This document shows, in pieces, positions 21,601-31,124 of a DNA stretch of 64,000 nt. Position 1 is the first letter of the stretch. Each line of letters starts with the position of its first letter. Made by a program: the position numbers and the translations under genes. The notes under the pieces were generated by a model. The model was not told the DNA's origin and searched no databases. It worked only from the letters and a program-made list of their open reading frames with translations. Source of the DNA: Phlebotomus papatasi. Lineage: Eukaryota; Arthropoda; Insecta; Diptera; Psychodidae. The stretch is taken from positions 65,234,712 through 65,298,711 of the forward strand of contig NC_077224.1 of assembly GCF_024763615.1 (NCBI RefSeq), written 5' to 3'.

Positions 21601-21880
21601 CAAAAATTTTTACGTTAACATACGGACGATTTTCCCCATTGGGATAAATAATAAGGGATTCCACCTCTGAAGGAGGATGAGAATCATAAAGATTTAAGGA
21701 TTCGGTATCTGACTCAAAATTGATTAAATTGCCCACTGCTTGTGAATAATTATCTAAAACTATACTATCTGCAAATGAGATGAGATCACGGTCCTGGGAA
21801 TCATCCACAGAGAGATTTTGTGAAGATCCCGCGACCTCAGACTCTCTAATAATTACTGGGTCGCAGGTGCTTCCCCCTGA
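18674..21880 (-). CDS. pol: Pol polyprotein: protease, RT, RNase H, integrase
   Basis: It makes and integrates the DNA copy of the element. The frame opens after a TAA at 21881-21883, overlaps the end of gag by 28 nt in the -1 frame, and has no ATG before the protease. The first GTG is at 21808; residues below count from it (1044 aa). The aspartic protease active site LLDSGAS is at about 77-83. The reverse transcriptase carries RMPFGLVNSP (344-353) and the catalytic FLDD box (375-378), an F replacing the usual Y. RNase H has VRADASDVGAGG (D525), TTEKEAL (E565), TDHSALQ (D591) and D634. Integrase has an HHCC zinc finger (H709, H716, C746, C749) and the DD35E triad D779, D839, E874, then a basic C-terminal domain. 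All catalytic residues are present and the frame is uninterrupted, so the protein looks functional. Expression probably needs -1 frameshifting from gag. Confidence 0.95.
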   Translation of the reverse strand, partial: SGGSTCDPVIIRESEVAGSSQNLSVDDSQDRDLISFADSIVLDNYSQAVGNLINFESDTESLNLYDSHPPSEVESLIIYPNGENRPYVNVKIFDIEQAMGLLDSGASQSILGCGCMNLVKLLKLVPRTSNIVVRVADGSTYLSTKVVDLMITFNGRTELIPTLLVPEISIPFTLGMDFWHAFGIQPVLLNALSTVPETQENQILLSQSERLELDKSIQKFLITTEDFFGCTNILKHTIDTGDNPPVRKPSYPVPYHLLPEVDKEIQRLVRMGVLREVSFSPWNSPPNIQMKKSGKIRICIDARGLNKVTIRDAYAIPNLESIINRIESSKYLSSIDLSDAFLQIPLDEESQIKTSFAIPGRKMYCYKRMPFGLVNSPMTMARLMDVVIGCDLEPHVFCFLDDIIILTQDFKSHLEVLDEVARRLRKANLSINLEKSKFCMSELDYLGYTLSTQGLSTNDGKVQAICNIPVPKTPKALRQFLGMAGWFRRFIPNFASISAPLTDLLKGNPVRIEWSQEADRGFAELKHLLVSAPILKLPNYSQPFIVRADASDVGAGGVLVQGAGDEEGVICYISRKFTAAEQKYSTTEKEALACLFCLRRFSQFLLHTKFTLETDHSALQWILSQKQARGRIGRWLLEFQQFDFDIVHRPGKSNVIADFLSRNVNTISTREDKWYASLYDQVSKSPSTLPEYKIEDGRLYKYIRYKTPLGSYSFRWRCCVPKGERQAILQKYHDDPTSAHFGFFKTFRKITEFFYWPRLRTDVRDYLRKCETCKKSKAPNYDLTPPMGSHVVATRPWEHLSADFIGPLVPSTMGHRFILVIIDKLTKYVLLYPLRNSTANSVIKVLSQNVFPQFGVPRVILTDNGSGFKATQLQSFLKNLGVTQWFTSGYTPQANPTERANRTIITAIRSYIGSKHTNWPKHLAEIGMAMRSSVHETTQFSPYYLNFGQDMISHGEEYVHVDANTAPSVEDRLKTLKLARQKALERSKKSHESSKKRYDLRKKPGKFSVGDVVFRRSFALSDANRKIQAKFCPWVKSKVVSVQGQTYELEDLNTGRKAVFHRKDIKPG
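21853..21880 (-). promoter_or_regulatory. gag-pol overlap, probable -1 frameshift window
   Basis: Pol is open in the -1 frame only from 21880, and gag stops at 21855-21853, so slippage must fall in these 28 nt. The only run is GGGGG (21873-21877), where the P-site GGG codon can re-pair after a -1 slip. The next codon GAA cannot re-pair fully, so it is not a canonical X-XXY-YYZ heptamer. Confidence 0.5.
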
Positions 21881-23751
21881 TTAGGGTTACACACCGGACA
21901 AAGGCCATAAATAGTTCCCACTTTACCGCATTTAAAACAAATGTACTTGGGCCTAGTAGGACAACTTCTCACGTTGTGAGAATTATTCTTACAATAAACG
22001 CAAGGTTTTTTACCAGATTGTGAGTTCGTGTCATTGGACTGGGAACCACCACCTGCACCATTGGGTGGATTACTCCCCCCTCCCTGGTCCTGATGGATCC
22101 TCTGATTTGCTGAGGAAGCGTTTGCACTTCTCCCCCCACGTCGCCCATTGCCCCTTGAAGAGGAGTTTCTCCCCCCACCCCTTCCAGAATGACTGGAATT
22201 AACCAAGGTAGAGGAAGATGTCCCCCCACTCTGCCCATCATGGTCAGATGTTCTGCCCCCTGATCCCGTATGGTCGGAGGATGCTTCCTGAGAGCCCACT
22301 GCATTGAATCTCGCGTTTTTAGGGCGATCCAGAAAAGCATAAGAACGATTTCTTTCAATGAGTTTGAGCTTCATTGAGAGTTCCGCCATGGTGGGAATTT
22401 CATAAAGGAGGAGAGCGTTGGAGAGAGAATAGTGAAGGTTCCTGCGGATTAGACGGACTTTTTCTGACTCCGAAATTTCCTCATCCAATTCCTCGAAGAG
22501 GGATAACATCGACGCCAAGAATACCTCCGCGTTCTCCCCCACCCCTTGCTTCCTGTCCTCAATTTTTTTCCTTATTGCGAAATCGCTTTCTAAATTGCAA
22601 AATGCACTAAGAAATTTTTCGCGAAACTCCTCCCACGAACAGCTTAGCAAATACTCGGAGAAAGAGTCGTACCATGTTTGGGCTCCATCGGTCAATAAAA
22701 GTCTCATCGACCAGACAACCTCCTGCAATGAAACACCCTGGATCATTGCCATCCTCTCCACATCCCGCAAGAAGATCTTAGCCTTTTTCCCCTTGCGGTC
22801 TCCAGAGAAGCTGACTCCCCAGTCCTTTAATTGCAGGGGTTTTAATCTGCGTGGTGCAGGTGTGGGAAAGGGGTTGGAACTTGGCAAATTTTGGGGTCGA
22901 CTATCCACAAACGGAACAGCGTCATCAGAATTTGATATACTAGGAAATTGGGACCTTCCTCCGGATTGAACGAGCTTTAATTGCTCCAAGGAGTCATTAA
23001 TGTTTTTTAAAATGGACTCAAGACCTTTGATTTGAGCACTCTGGGCATTAAATTGCTCGATCGTGACAAACTGGGATCTATTATCCGATTGAGGCGCCAT
23101 GGATCCAGTATTTGGGATGCCAAAAGTTTGCCTACGATTTTGCGAAGATTCCAGGTGCGGAAAATCAAGGTTACGCGGAACAAACGGTTCACTCGCGGCA
23201 GAAAGTATAGGAATGGTCTTTTCTAATTGTGGTGGTGCTGTTCCCCCCTCTTGAACATAAATGTCCGAAAAAAGGGATTTCTTTGGACTTTTGGAACGTT
23301 TCGGATTTTGAGTGGGCGTAAGAGGACATGCGGAAGCACCTGATACCTTCCCAGAAGCTACATACTTCTTCAATTGCTCTTTAAATTGATGGCGAACTTT
23401 TTTCAATTCCGTAAGGGCGGATCCCAAAAGGGTATTTTTAGGGTCGCGAGGGTCCGAAGTATATCTCATTTTATTCTCTATGTGTTGGAAAATCGTAGAG
23501 ATCTGAACTGACTTCGCATAAAATGCCTCGCCTTCCCCTATTTGAGCTCTAAATTGCTTAATAATTTCTAGAGTCTCATCCCTAATTTGCGCGGAATCAC
23601 CTTCTATAGGGAATAATGGGACACCATCACTAATAGCATTCTGCAAAATATCACGAGCCTTGTCTATAGTTGCTGGCCATTTGATTCCCCTGGCCATCAA
23701 TTCCCAATCCAATTGCGCTTCAGCAAGAAATTTCGGATCAAAATCCTCCAT
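21853..23751 (-). CDS. gag: Gag capsid/nucleocapsid protein
   Basis: 632 aa from an ATG at 23751, 388 nt downstream of the 5' LTR. It would assemble the cytoplasmic particle that packages element RNA. The N-terminal half is charged and helical. A conserved retrotransposon-gag-like block (about 310-470) includes KDWGVSFSGDRKGKKAKIFL and a downstream LLTDGAQTWYDSF segment. Residues about 490-580 are Gly/Ser/Asn-rich linker. A CCHC zinc knuckle CVYCKNNSHNVRSC is at 584-597, followed by a second, defective one, CFKCGKVGTIYGLC (605-618), with T where the histidine should be, and an extra PVC. The frame ends at TAA (21853-21855), overlapping pol. No internal breaks. Confidence 0.93.
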   Translation of the reverse strand: MEDFDPKFLAEAQLDWELMARGIKWPATIDKARDILQNAISDGVPLFPIEGDSAQIRDETLEIIKQFRAQIGEGEAFYAKSVQISTIFQHIENKMRYTSDPRDPKNTLLGSALTELKKVRHQFKEQLKKYVASGKVSGASACPLTPTQNPKRSKSPKKSLFSDIYVQEGGTAPPQLEKTIPILSAASEPFVPRNLDFPHLESSQNRRQTFGIPNTGSMAPQSDNRSQFVTIEQFNAQSAQIKGLESILKNINDSLEQLKLVQSGGRSQFPSISNSDDAVPFVDSRPQNLPSSNPFPTPAPRRLKPLQLKDWGVSFSGDRKGKKAKIFLRDVERMAMIQGVSLQEVVWSMRLLLTDGAQTWYDSFSEYLLSCSWEEFREKFLSAFCNLESDFAIRKKIEDRKQGVGENAEVFLASMLSLFEELDEEISESEKVRLIRRNLHYSLSNALLLYEIPTMAELSMKLKLIERNRSYAFLDRPKNARFNAVGSQEASSDHTGSGGRTSDHDGQSGGTSSSTLVNSSHSGRGGGRNSSSRGNGRRGGRSANASSANQRIHQDQGGGSNPPNGAGGGSQSNDTNSQSGKKPCVYCKNNSHNVRSCPTRPKYICFKCGKVGTIYGLCPVCNPNQGEAPATQ

Positions 23752-24123
23752 TTCTTAAAGAAACTTCCCCAAAATGGGTGAAATTTGTCCAAAAAAAAAA
23801 ATAACCAAAAAAAGGGAAAAAAACAACGAAACTCACTCACTATTCCCGCCGAGGACTAAAAAAAAACCCCGAAAAAAGGATAAATTGAAACAAAAATCCT
23901 CAACGAGAAAAAAAACCAACGGAAAATTTAAATTAAATTACACAGATAAATTACGCAAAGAGAACACGTAGAAAAAGCACTCTTATCACGGCGCCAATTT
24001 TTATCACCGCCACCGTTAATCCCTCCCAATCGTCTCGCCCAACTGCCTAATTTTTGCACTATTTTAAAGAGCCGGTCAATGAACTCTTGGGAAAATGAAC
24101 TTGGATACTCACGGTTTCCATTT
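23752..24123 (-). other. 5' leader of the LTR element
   Basis: Untranslated leader between the primer-binding site and the gag ATG. It contains A-rich runs and no conserved ORF. A minus-strand frame entering from the LTR crosses it (to 23928) but is out of register with gag. It probably carries the packaging signal. Confidence 0.6.
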
Positions 24124-24136
24124 GCATCGGGCGCCA
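24124..24136 (-). promoter_or_regulatory. Primer-binding site
   Basis: On the coding strand, three nucleotides after the 5' LTR, TGGCGCCCGATGC begins with the TGG expected opposite a tRNA CCA end. The first 10 nt (TGGCGCCCGA) are complementary to the 3' end of insect tRNA-Lys(UUU); beyond that the match fails. The primer is therefore probably tRNA-Lys or one sharing its acceptor end, but this is not proven. Confidence 0.65.
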
Positions 24137-24139
24137 AAA

Positions 24140-24658
24140 TGTTAAGACAACATTTATTTTCCTCTATTTTTCCTTCTACATCCACGAGTTCCTCAATAAC
24201 CAACCAAGGAGGTTCCTTTCCTATCCTTTCCTTTCCTTCTCCTTTATCCCGTTCTTCCTTCCTTCGAGTCCAACGAGTGGGGGCGACGGGCGATGCCCAT
24301 CCAGCCCCTGCGCTTCCGGATGGAGCGCTCCCACGGTGGTCGAGCTCTGGGATTTGGGAGAAGGTTCTGCGAAGATCTCTGGTGGCCTTAGAGGTGGTGG
24401 CAGAGGCGGTATTGCCGGGTGGCTGGTGGCACTGGGCTGGTGACTCTGGTGGTGATGGATGAGTTGATGGGAAGCTGGTGGAGGTTGACGAGAGTGATGT
24501 GCACTCTCCGACGGCCGGTGATGAAAGAGGCAGAGGTGATTTTGTCTTCTTATCACTTGCACTCTTTTCCCTCCAATTCCTCGTCGCCTCCAGCGACCTC
24601 ATCGCCTCAACAGAGCACCACTTCCAATACACTCAAAAAAATGGTTGCACACGCAACA
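24140..24658 (-). repeat. 5' LTR of the gypsy-type element
   Basis: 519 bp, apparently identical to 16884-17402. It should contain the promoter for the genomic RNA running down the minus strand. An AATAAA lies at about 24154-24159 near its 3' edge. The outer flank carries the AGGC duplication (24659-24662). Confidence 0.93.
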
Positions 24659-24662
24659 AGGC

Positions 24663-25096
24663 AAATACTATTTTTATTGTTGTTATTATTATTATTTATT
24701 GGCCGTAAATATTTGTTTAATCTAGAGGCTAAGTGGTAAGAGATATCAACTTCACAACTGGTTACTGTCTATTTAGTTTGTCGATTAACTGGTTAATCGG
24801 AAACTTAGCCATAGCCAAAACCAATAACCTTGCACACCACTCCATTTTGTATTAATCCGAGACACTTTCTTACACTAACTTAATATGGTTACGTTCGTGA
24901 ATTTGGACTCTGGGCTTCAGTTATTCCCCATAAGTCTCTATTATCTAAAAATCTTTCCATCACTCTCCCTTCCAAAAATTAATTCCAATTAATTCAATTA
25001 TTTAACAAAAACTTGTAAAATTTTATAAGCATAAAACATTTATCGATGGTTACTAAAAGTTTGTTCATGATCGAACTTAAAATTAATTCAATTATA
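24663..25096. other. AT-rich DNA with a short ATT microsatellite
   Basis: A degenerate (TTA/TTG)n run lies at 24673-24700 beside the LTR insertion. Nothing else was recognised. Confidence 0.5.
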
Positions 25097-25312
25097 TGCG
25101 GAAGTGGGGCACCTTTGAAAGCGGAGCACCTTTGAAATTGGAATTTGTCACCTATTTTTAAATAAAATTAGGCCATATCGGGATATGATTTAGCTGCACA
25201 AACAGATTGAGAAGCTAAGTTACATTATGATATGGTTTAGTTCCACTTAAACATAGGAGAAAAATCCCAATTTCAAAGGTACCCCACTTTCAAAGATGCC
25301 CCATTTCCCCCT
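25097..25312. mobile_element. MITE, GTGGGGCACC family, complete copy
   Basis: 216 bp flanked by TA (25095-25096, 25313-25314). Left end TGCGGAAGTGGGGCACCTTT pairs with right end GATGCCCCATTTCCCCC, and a second internal pair AGCACCTTTGAAATT / AATTTCAAAGGTACC extends the repeat to about 50 bp. Related copies are at 7250-7392 and 52880-53345. Non-coding. Confidence 0.85.
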
Positions 25313-28300
25313 ACTAAGAAGATTTCAAAAGGATTTTAAAATATACTTTGAAAATTACAATGCATTTAGTTATATTAATAAAGTTGACCAGTAGTGAACA
25401 TGAAATTATAAAATGACAAACCTTCTAAAGTAACTTTCGAAAGTCATTAAATTAGGCGGCAATTAAATTTCCCCGTGGATCTGCGACAATTGGCTATAAA
25501 TGTGAAAATAGAGAATCAGTGTCTAATTTAAATTACATATAGTCTTTGGGGTTAATCTTTGAGTTACTCGCATGTGTCAAGACGATTGTCATCATTTCTC
25601 AACAATTTATCCATGAGAAAGGCGATAAGTATGCTCTTATAAAACCACAAATCCTCCATGTAGCCCTCATAGACACTCTGGTAGGATATCTCTGGGGACA
25701 AGTAAAACGTGATTAGAGAACTAAGATTTCTCTTTTGGGATCAATACCGCAATGTTCCTTCCCTTTCTGTAATATACATGGATAAAACTTCAGGCTTACA
25801 TAATGCAATCTAAGGGATAGTTATAATGTAGTTTTCCCAATGCCTCTTGAGACGATGAATGGATAAGAAAAGATATTGTACGATGAAATGAAAATGCCTT
25901 TTCGTCTTTTGGTATTTCGATTCTAATTTAATATGATTGTGATAAAATTCTGGTGATAAGCTTAATTCAGTTTATGGATACTGTGACTCTTTTCTTAAAA
26001 AGAAATCAATGTAAAATAACTTAAATAAACTACATAATAATTTTTAAGTTTAGTACTATTATTTAGAACGGTCCGAATGGCCAACAAAAATGTTTATTAT
26101 AAATGCTAAAACAATTATATACATGAGTTGTTTCTGAAAAATAAAATTAAGTAGATAGTTCAGTTTAAAAAACATTGGTTATTTGAGAAAAACTTGTCTA
26201 AATTTCTCTCGTTGGACTAAAAAAAAATGAGTTGCAAAATGCTACAGATTCACAGAATTATTTAACTCGTGACTTAAATGTTATGCCCAAAAAAAACTGA
26301 GTAGCGTATTAATTATTTTTTGAAAGACGTTACTAAAAAAAATAGAATGTATAAGTCCAGGCTTTCCAAAGCGTTTTCATCAATTTATAATCGATTTTTT
26401 ATACCGATGGATAGTACTATAATTAAATTATTATGAAAATTAATTTCATCCTTTCCCAGTTCATGAGGATAGAAACCAGCTTGGCTTTTCCAGGACTAAA
26501 AGATCTTGCAAATAATTAATTACCCCAATCGATTGAGAAGTTGCTCCTCAGAGCCTTGTCAACCTTTTATTTCCTATAATCATAATTGTGATTGATTTAA
26601 GAATATTCTTAAAACCAGGTTTTCCGTTCCGAAATCCAAAATCCCGAATAAGTAAATATCCCGATAAGCCAAAGCTTTCACAAATTCGGCTTTTCGTGAT
26701 TTTGGCTTTCCGGGATTTTGCTCTATATTACTCGTAAAATTAAAAGGATCATATCGATTCATATTAAATCCTTTTGCAAAGGATGGATCAAATTTCAAAC
26801 CTTAAATACTCATTTATTACGATAAAACATGTTTTATACTAAGCTCATTACTCACAACATATTTCTCTCCTCTGAGCGAACAACAAACATAACCTTTCAT
26901 TGTTTTTATTCGTTTAATATTTAGTCAAAAATCGATATTTCTCTAACGATCCATAAGATCCATTTATTTTTATGAGTGCATTCTGAATTTTCGATTTTAG
27001 GCATTTTGGACCATTCGGGATTTCGATTTATTTAGAATTTTGGCATTCGGGATTTCATCCATATCTCTTATTAGCACGAAATGTCCTAGAAAGTTGCCTT
27101 ATGAAAAATTCTTCGAAGATGTTGAGTTGCTATATCTCCAACAGTTAGAGAACCGCCTAGGCGGACGGATTTAGAGAGATATGTTACAAAAAGTCTTTTT
27201 TTTTCGGGTTTAAAAAAAAAGGAAATTTAAGTTTAAAGCAAAATTAGAAAATAAAAAACGCACTTTTTCAATTAAGTGAAAACCTAGAGAAGTACAATCA
27301 ATTGATAAGAAAAAGGAGCAATAAGATATTTAATTTTGATCAATAAAAACCAAAATCTTCATAGAAAATTTTAATTATTAACATCTAAAAGCCTTGCAGG
27401 TTAAATGCAAACGCCTTTATTTTCCATTAATCCAAAACTTGCACGAAAAATTCACTGCTTTTCAAGTTTTGTAGTAAGTACTGATGAAATTAAATCAATG
27501 TTGAGCAAGGCTTAATTATTATTGCTCTTTCATAGTGCAGTAGTATTGATTCTTAAAAATCTTCTAACATTAAAAATCGAGATAATTACAATATTTTTTA
27601 CGTAGTTAAAGCTTCAGTTCGTAGTTAATCGTTTTAAAGCATTTTGAAAAACAGAATCGTTTTTGATAGGTTTTAAAGTGTTAAAGTTAAGTGTTAAGTG
27701 TGTCTTAAATTGTTTAATTTAATTGAATAGAAAGAGTGACAGCAGACCTGTTTCTATCAATTTTCCAAGATTTATTTCAGAGTTGAGTATGAGCTAACTA
27801 TCCGGTTTAAAAAAAAATTGTCAAGATGAAGTAATAAAACTACAGGATAAAGTTCAATGAAATAAATAAATATTCTCAGCTTTCCAATGTTCTTGAATAT
27901 ATTCAACTTATTAATAATGTGCATTATTATACAAAATAAATCAACAGTATCTGACGACAATGTATCTCATCATTGAAGTAGAATATAGAGATGATTGAGA
28001 AAGACGAAGTATAGAAAAGTATTTTTTTCTGTAGATCATCATCATTTTGCATTGATTCTTGCATCAATAATGGAGCTTTTTCCACAAGTAGGGATCTTCC
28101 AGGCTCTATCCTGTTAGATTAAATAAATTACACGCAAGTACATTGTGGTAGTATATGAAATCAATTGACTAAAGTCTTCCAATCCAAGATAATCTCTGGC
28201 GTTGATATGAAGAGTTCTGATTCCATATTGCTTTCTTTTCATCCCATCCACCAACAAATTGAACAGCCAGATTATATGGCGGGTATTGATTTTGAATTTC

Positions 28301-29033
28301 ATTTTCTTCACTGTCACGACATTACACTTTTTTCTATTTTCTATACCATCTCTCCCTGATCCATTTCCCCAGCTTTAAGTATTTCTCTCTGGGCCATCGA
28401 TATAATAAGCGGGAAATTTGAAAAGACTTACGAAACCTTTCATGAGATACTCACGTGCACTGGCTTGGTGTGCGGTTTGGGAGCATCATTGATGACAGAT
28501 CTAATCTTCTTGTCAATAATATATCACGGGGGAATTGATTTTACCCACTGCAGCGCATTTCATAGTCAATTCCCATTTTGATTCAATGCAACAGTATCTG
28601 AGTTTAATTTCATCTGGAAATTACTGATAATGGGCAAAATCCTCTTCAGTGGTCACAGCTAAGACTGGGTATTGCATAAGACCATCCAAAGGTTGGGATT
28701 TTCATGTACTAAGATTATATAAATTCTGATTCTCTGACGAAAGACCTTTCAAAGCATCAGTCAACAGTGTTCAAAATTGTGCTCCTGATTTATTATTTTC
28801 TCTATCCCCATCTCTGGATCTTTGTTAGTCAGGAGATTAGCTATGTAACAGGTGAAATAGGGGATTTTTGCAGAACGTCATAGTTTGAATTTTAAGATGT
28901 ATTGTAGGAGAAGAATGAGCCGAAGTGAATATCCAATGCTCCGATCATAAGTTTTTCTAATATAATGTTAAAACAATGTTTTAGGATCACCGCTTTTTTA
29001 TCATGAAATTAAATCAATAGACGACATAAACTA
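25313..29033. other. AT-rich DNA with degenerate TTTTCGGGATTT minisatellite patches
   Basis: No gene was recognised. At 26600-26725 and 26990-27060 short units of the type TTTCGGGATTTTGGC recur irregularly in both registers; the same motif forms a denser block at 50530-50765. The remainder shows no terminal repeats or coding motifs. Confidence 0.5.
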
Positions 29034-29245
29034 GGGGAAACTGTGGCACCACCAAACACAGGGTAGCACCAAACACTGCGATTTTTTAATCAGATATTCG
29101 ACTTCAGAGGACAAGACTTATATGAATTTATAGGTAGTTTAGTGATGCTTGTCTACTGAAGAAATGGTTGAGATAGTCCAAGTAGTTAAGAAATAAAAAT
29201 TAGTGTTTGGTGCTACCCGGTGTTTAGTGGTGCCCCAGTTTCCCC
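29034..29245. mobile_element. MITE, GGGGAAACTG family, copy 1
   Basis: 212 bp flanked by TA (29032-29033, 29246-29247). The roughly 45-bp terminal inverted repeats begin GGGGAAACTGTGGCACCACC and contain the further pair GGTAGCACCAAACACT / AGTGTTTGGTGCTACC. The second copy at 35631-35843 is about 80% identical by eye. Non-coding. Confidence 0.92.
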
Positions 29246-30243
29246 TAATTAGTTTTCAAAAATCTTAAGGATTAAATCGGACCTCGTATTAGTCCATTAG
29301 ATCGTCGCGTCGTAGGGAATAGATTGCTAGGAGGAACTCTGAGGGTTTTGGGACAACCTCTGGGGCTTCTGGATCTGGAAACCCTAAGCGATTGTAATAC
29401 ATACCATATCAATTTTGACCATTTTCCACAAAATGTTTATGTGCCTCCTTTAAAAAAATGTTTGTAACAGTTCGCAAGGCCTTGGCAAACGGAATTAAAA
29501 TTTAAATGTAAAATGGAAAGTTAATAAATAAAAATTTAACAAGTTTTTCATTATTACGTTAATGAAATTCCTGTTGTGTACACGTAAAAAGTATTTTGTT
29601 AAGCTCTTCAAAAAGATAAAGAAAGTGTTAAATAGCCAGGAAAAGTGGAGAAAGTGAAGTGGAAAATCAACGGAAGGATTAGTGCGGACAAACGTGATGC
29701 TCCAGATACCAAAAGCCTCTCAGTCTATGCAAGGCAAGTGAAATTAAAGCAAATGCGAAATTAAAATATATAACCGCACCTTACCACAATTATAATTCTT
29801 CCTGGAAAATTCATCACCTTTTTACCTTAGATTTTTTACAATCTCAGCTTCTGTGGTCCAAGGTGAAGACCAACCTCGCCAGATCGAACCCAAATGTTTT
29901 CGTGTACGCGTTTTGATATTCTAAATCACGAATATAATTCCCACTAAAATTCGATTTTGTCACCGAACGGGTGGTGCGCTGTTTTTTTAGAGTACAGGCG
30001 ATTTTGTGGAATGAATTGGATATTCGCTGTACATTTGATAAAAACATTAATTAGTCAGAATTTAAATCTGGATGGTGATTTGGAAAGATCTAGCTAAATG
30101 CTGCAACAATTCAAAACACCAAAGCTATACTCTCACAATCATACAACTATCGCTAGACGCGTGAGAATCGAAAAATACATTTTCGAAAATTTAATGTAGA
30201 ATATCTCAAAACCTCCATTTTCAATTTTGATCAAATCTTAGTA
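29246..30243. other. Mostly unique DNA with one unexplained open segment
   Basis: A plus-strand frame without an ATG runs from about 29282 to a TAA near 29466 (for example PLDRRVVGNRLLGGTLRVLG). It could be an eroded transposon exon, but no motif was recognised. Nothing else was seen. Confidence 0.3.
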
Positions 30244-30583
30244 CAGTAGACTCTCTTAAATTCGGGCATTTGGGACCGAAATATCACCCGAATTAGAGAG
30301 AAATTTGGGTGACAAACTTTTTGAAATGCAACGAATTTTTATTCATCTGCATACACATATTGAGTTTACATACTTATATAAAACGTAAATTGCATGAAAA
30401 TCCCTCAATAATGCAAAATCGCATCAAAACTAAGACAAACCATGCCAAATTTGAGCATATTTGATTCATTTGATAATCATAATCACACATGAAAAATGAC
30501 AACAAACTTTTTTCAAATGTAACTGCTGCCCGAATTAAAAAGTAGCCCGATCTTAAAAGAGCCGAATTAGCGATAGTCTACTG
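30244..30583. mobile_element. pogo/Tigger-like MITE (TA duplication)
   Basis: 340 bp flanked by TA (30242-30243, 30584-30585). The ends are CAGTAGACTCTCTTAAATTC and, reverse-complemented, CAGTAGACTATCGCTAATTC, with a shared TTCGGGC-type inner block and a TGACAAACTTTTTGAAAT / CAACAAACTTTTTTCAAAT pair. CAGTA ends with a TA duplication fit the pogo branch of Tc1/mariner. No transposase ORF. Confidence 0.82.
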
Positions 30584-30697
30584 TACATTATTAATATGCA
30601 GCTGAAGTCGAGACATTTCCAACAATGTGTCACGCTTTCGTCTCACTCTACCTAGGCCCGAGCTATAAATAGAAATAAAATTTTTGACGGGACTATA

Positions 30698-31124
30698 GGG
30701 TAAGTGTGCCAAATTGCGGCATAGTTGCATGCAAGCGCCAAAATCTCAAGTTTGAAATATAATATTTTTAATACAAATTGAATTTTTCATTTCTTCTTCT
30801 TAAGGAGTGATGCTCGGAGTGCTTGGAACCTTGCAGACAGTTTATCATCTTTATATTCTCTAAAATTATTCTTAATACATTTTAAAATGAATAAAAATGT
30901 ATACGTAGCTTTGGTGGCCTATTTCGACCACCTTTATTCTCATAATTCTTTGTCCTTTGGAAATTCTTCTAATGTCTTTTTCACATCATCTCGTTTGTTT
31001 TAAGCTACATTTTTACATTTTTTGCATTGCATGATCTCTAGAGTATGCAAAAACTAGAAAATCATGGAAATTCTAAGAACAAAAGGCCGGAATTGCAAGC
31101 TGGCCGGAATTTCGTGCATTTATC
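30698..31124. mobile_element. MITE, GGGTAAGTGTGCC family, copy 1
   Basis: 427 bp flanked by TA (30696-30697, 31125-31126). Left end GGGTAAGTGTGCCAAATTGC; the right end is the eroded complement (GGAATTTCGTGCATTTATCC). It matches 33973-34399 along its full length, and both copies are 427 bp. An internal pair CTATTTCGACCACC / GGCCGGAATTG repeats the terminal theme. Non-coding. Confidence 0.88.

Larger units (their letters stand above)
16884..24658 (-). mobile_element. Complete Ty3/gypsy-type LTR retrotransposon
   Basis: A 7775-bp element is transcribed on the minus strand. Two 519-bp LTRs (16884-17402 and 24140-24658) look identical base for base, start TGTTGC and end TTAACA on the coding strand, and are flanked by the 4-bp duplication AGGC (16880-16883, 24659-24662). 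Order on the coding strand is 5' LTR, primer-binding site, 388-nt leader, gag, pol with protease-RT-RNase H-integrase, a 1.27-kb non-coding stretch, 3' LTR. Integrase after RNase H defines the Ty3/gypsy order. No env-like ORF is present. Intact frames and identical LTRs indicate a very recent insertion. The precise clade was not recognised. Confidence 0.95.

Noticed and set aside
19115..23226. Short plus- and minus-frame ORFs within gag and pol
   Set aside because: They are shadow frames of two long intact coding regions, without their own motifs.
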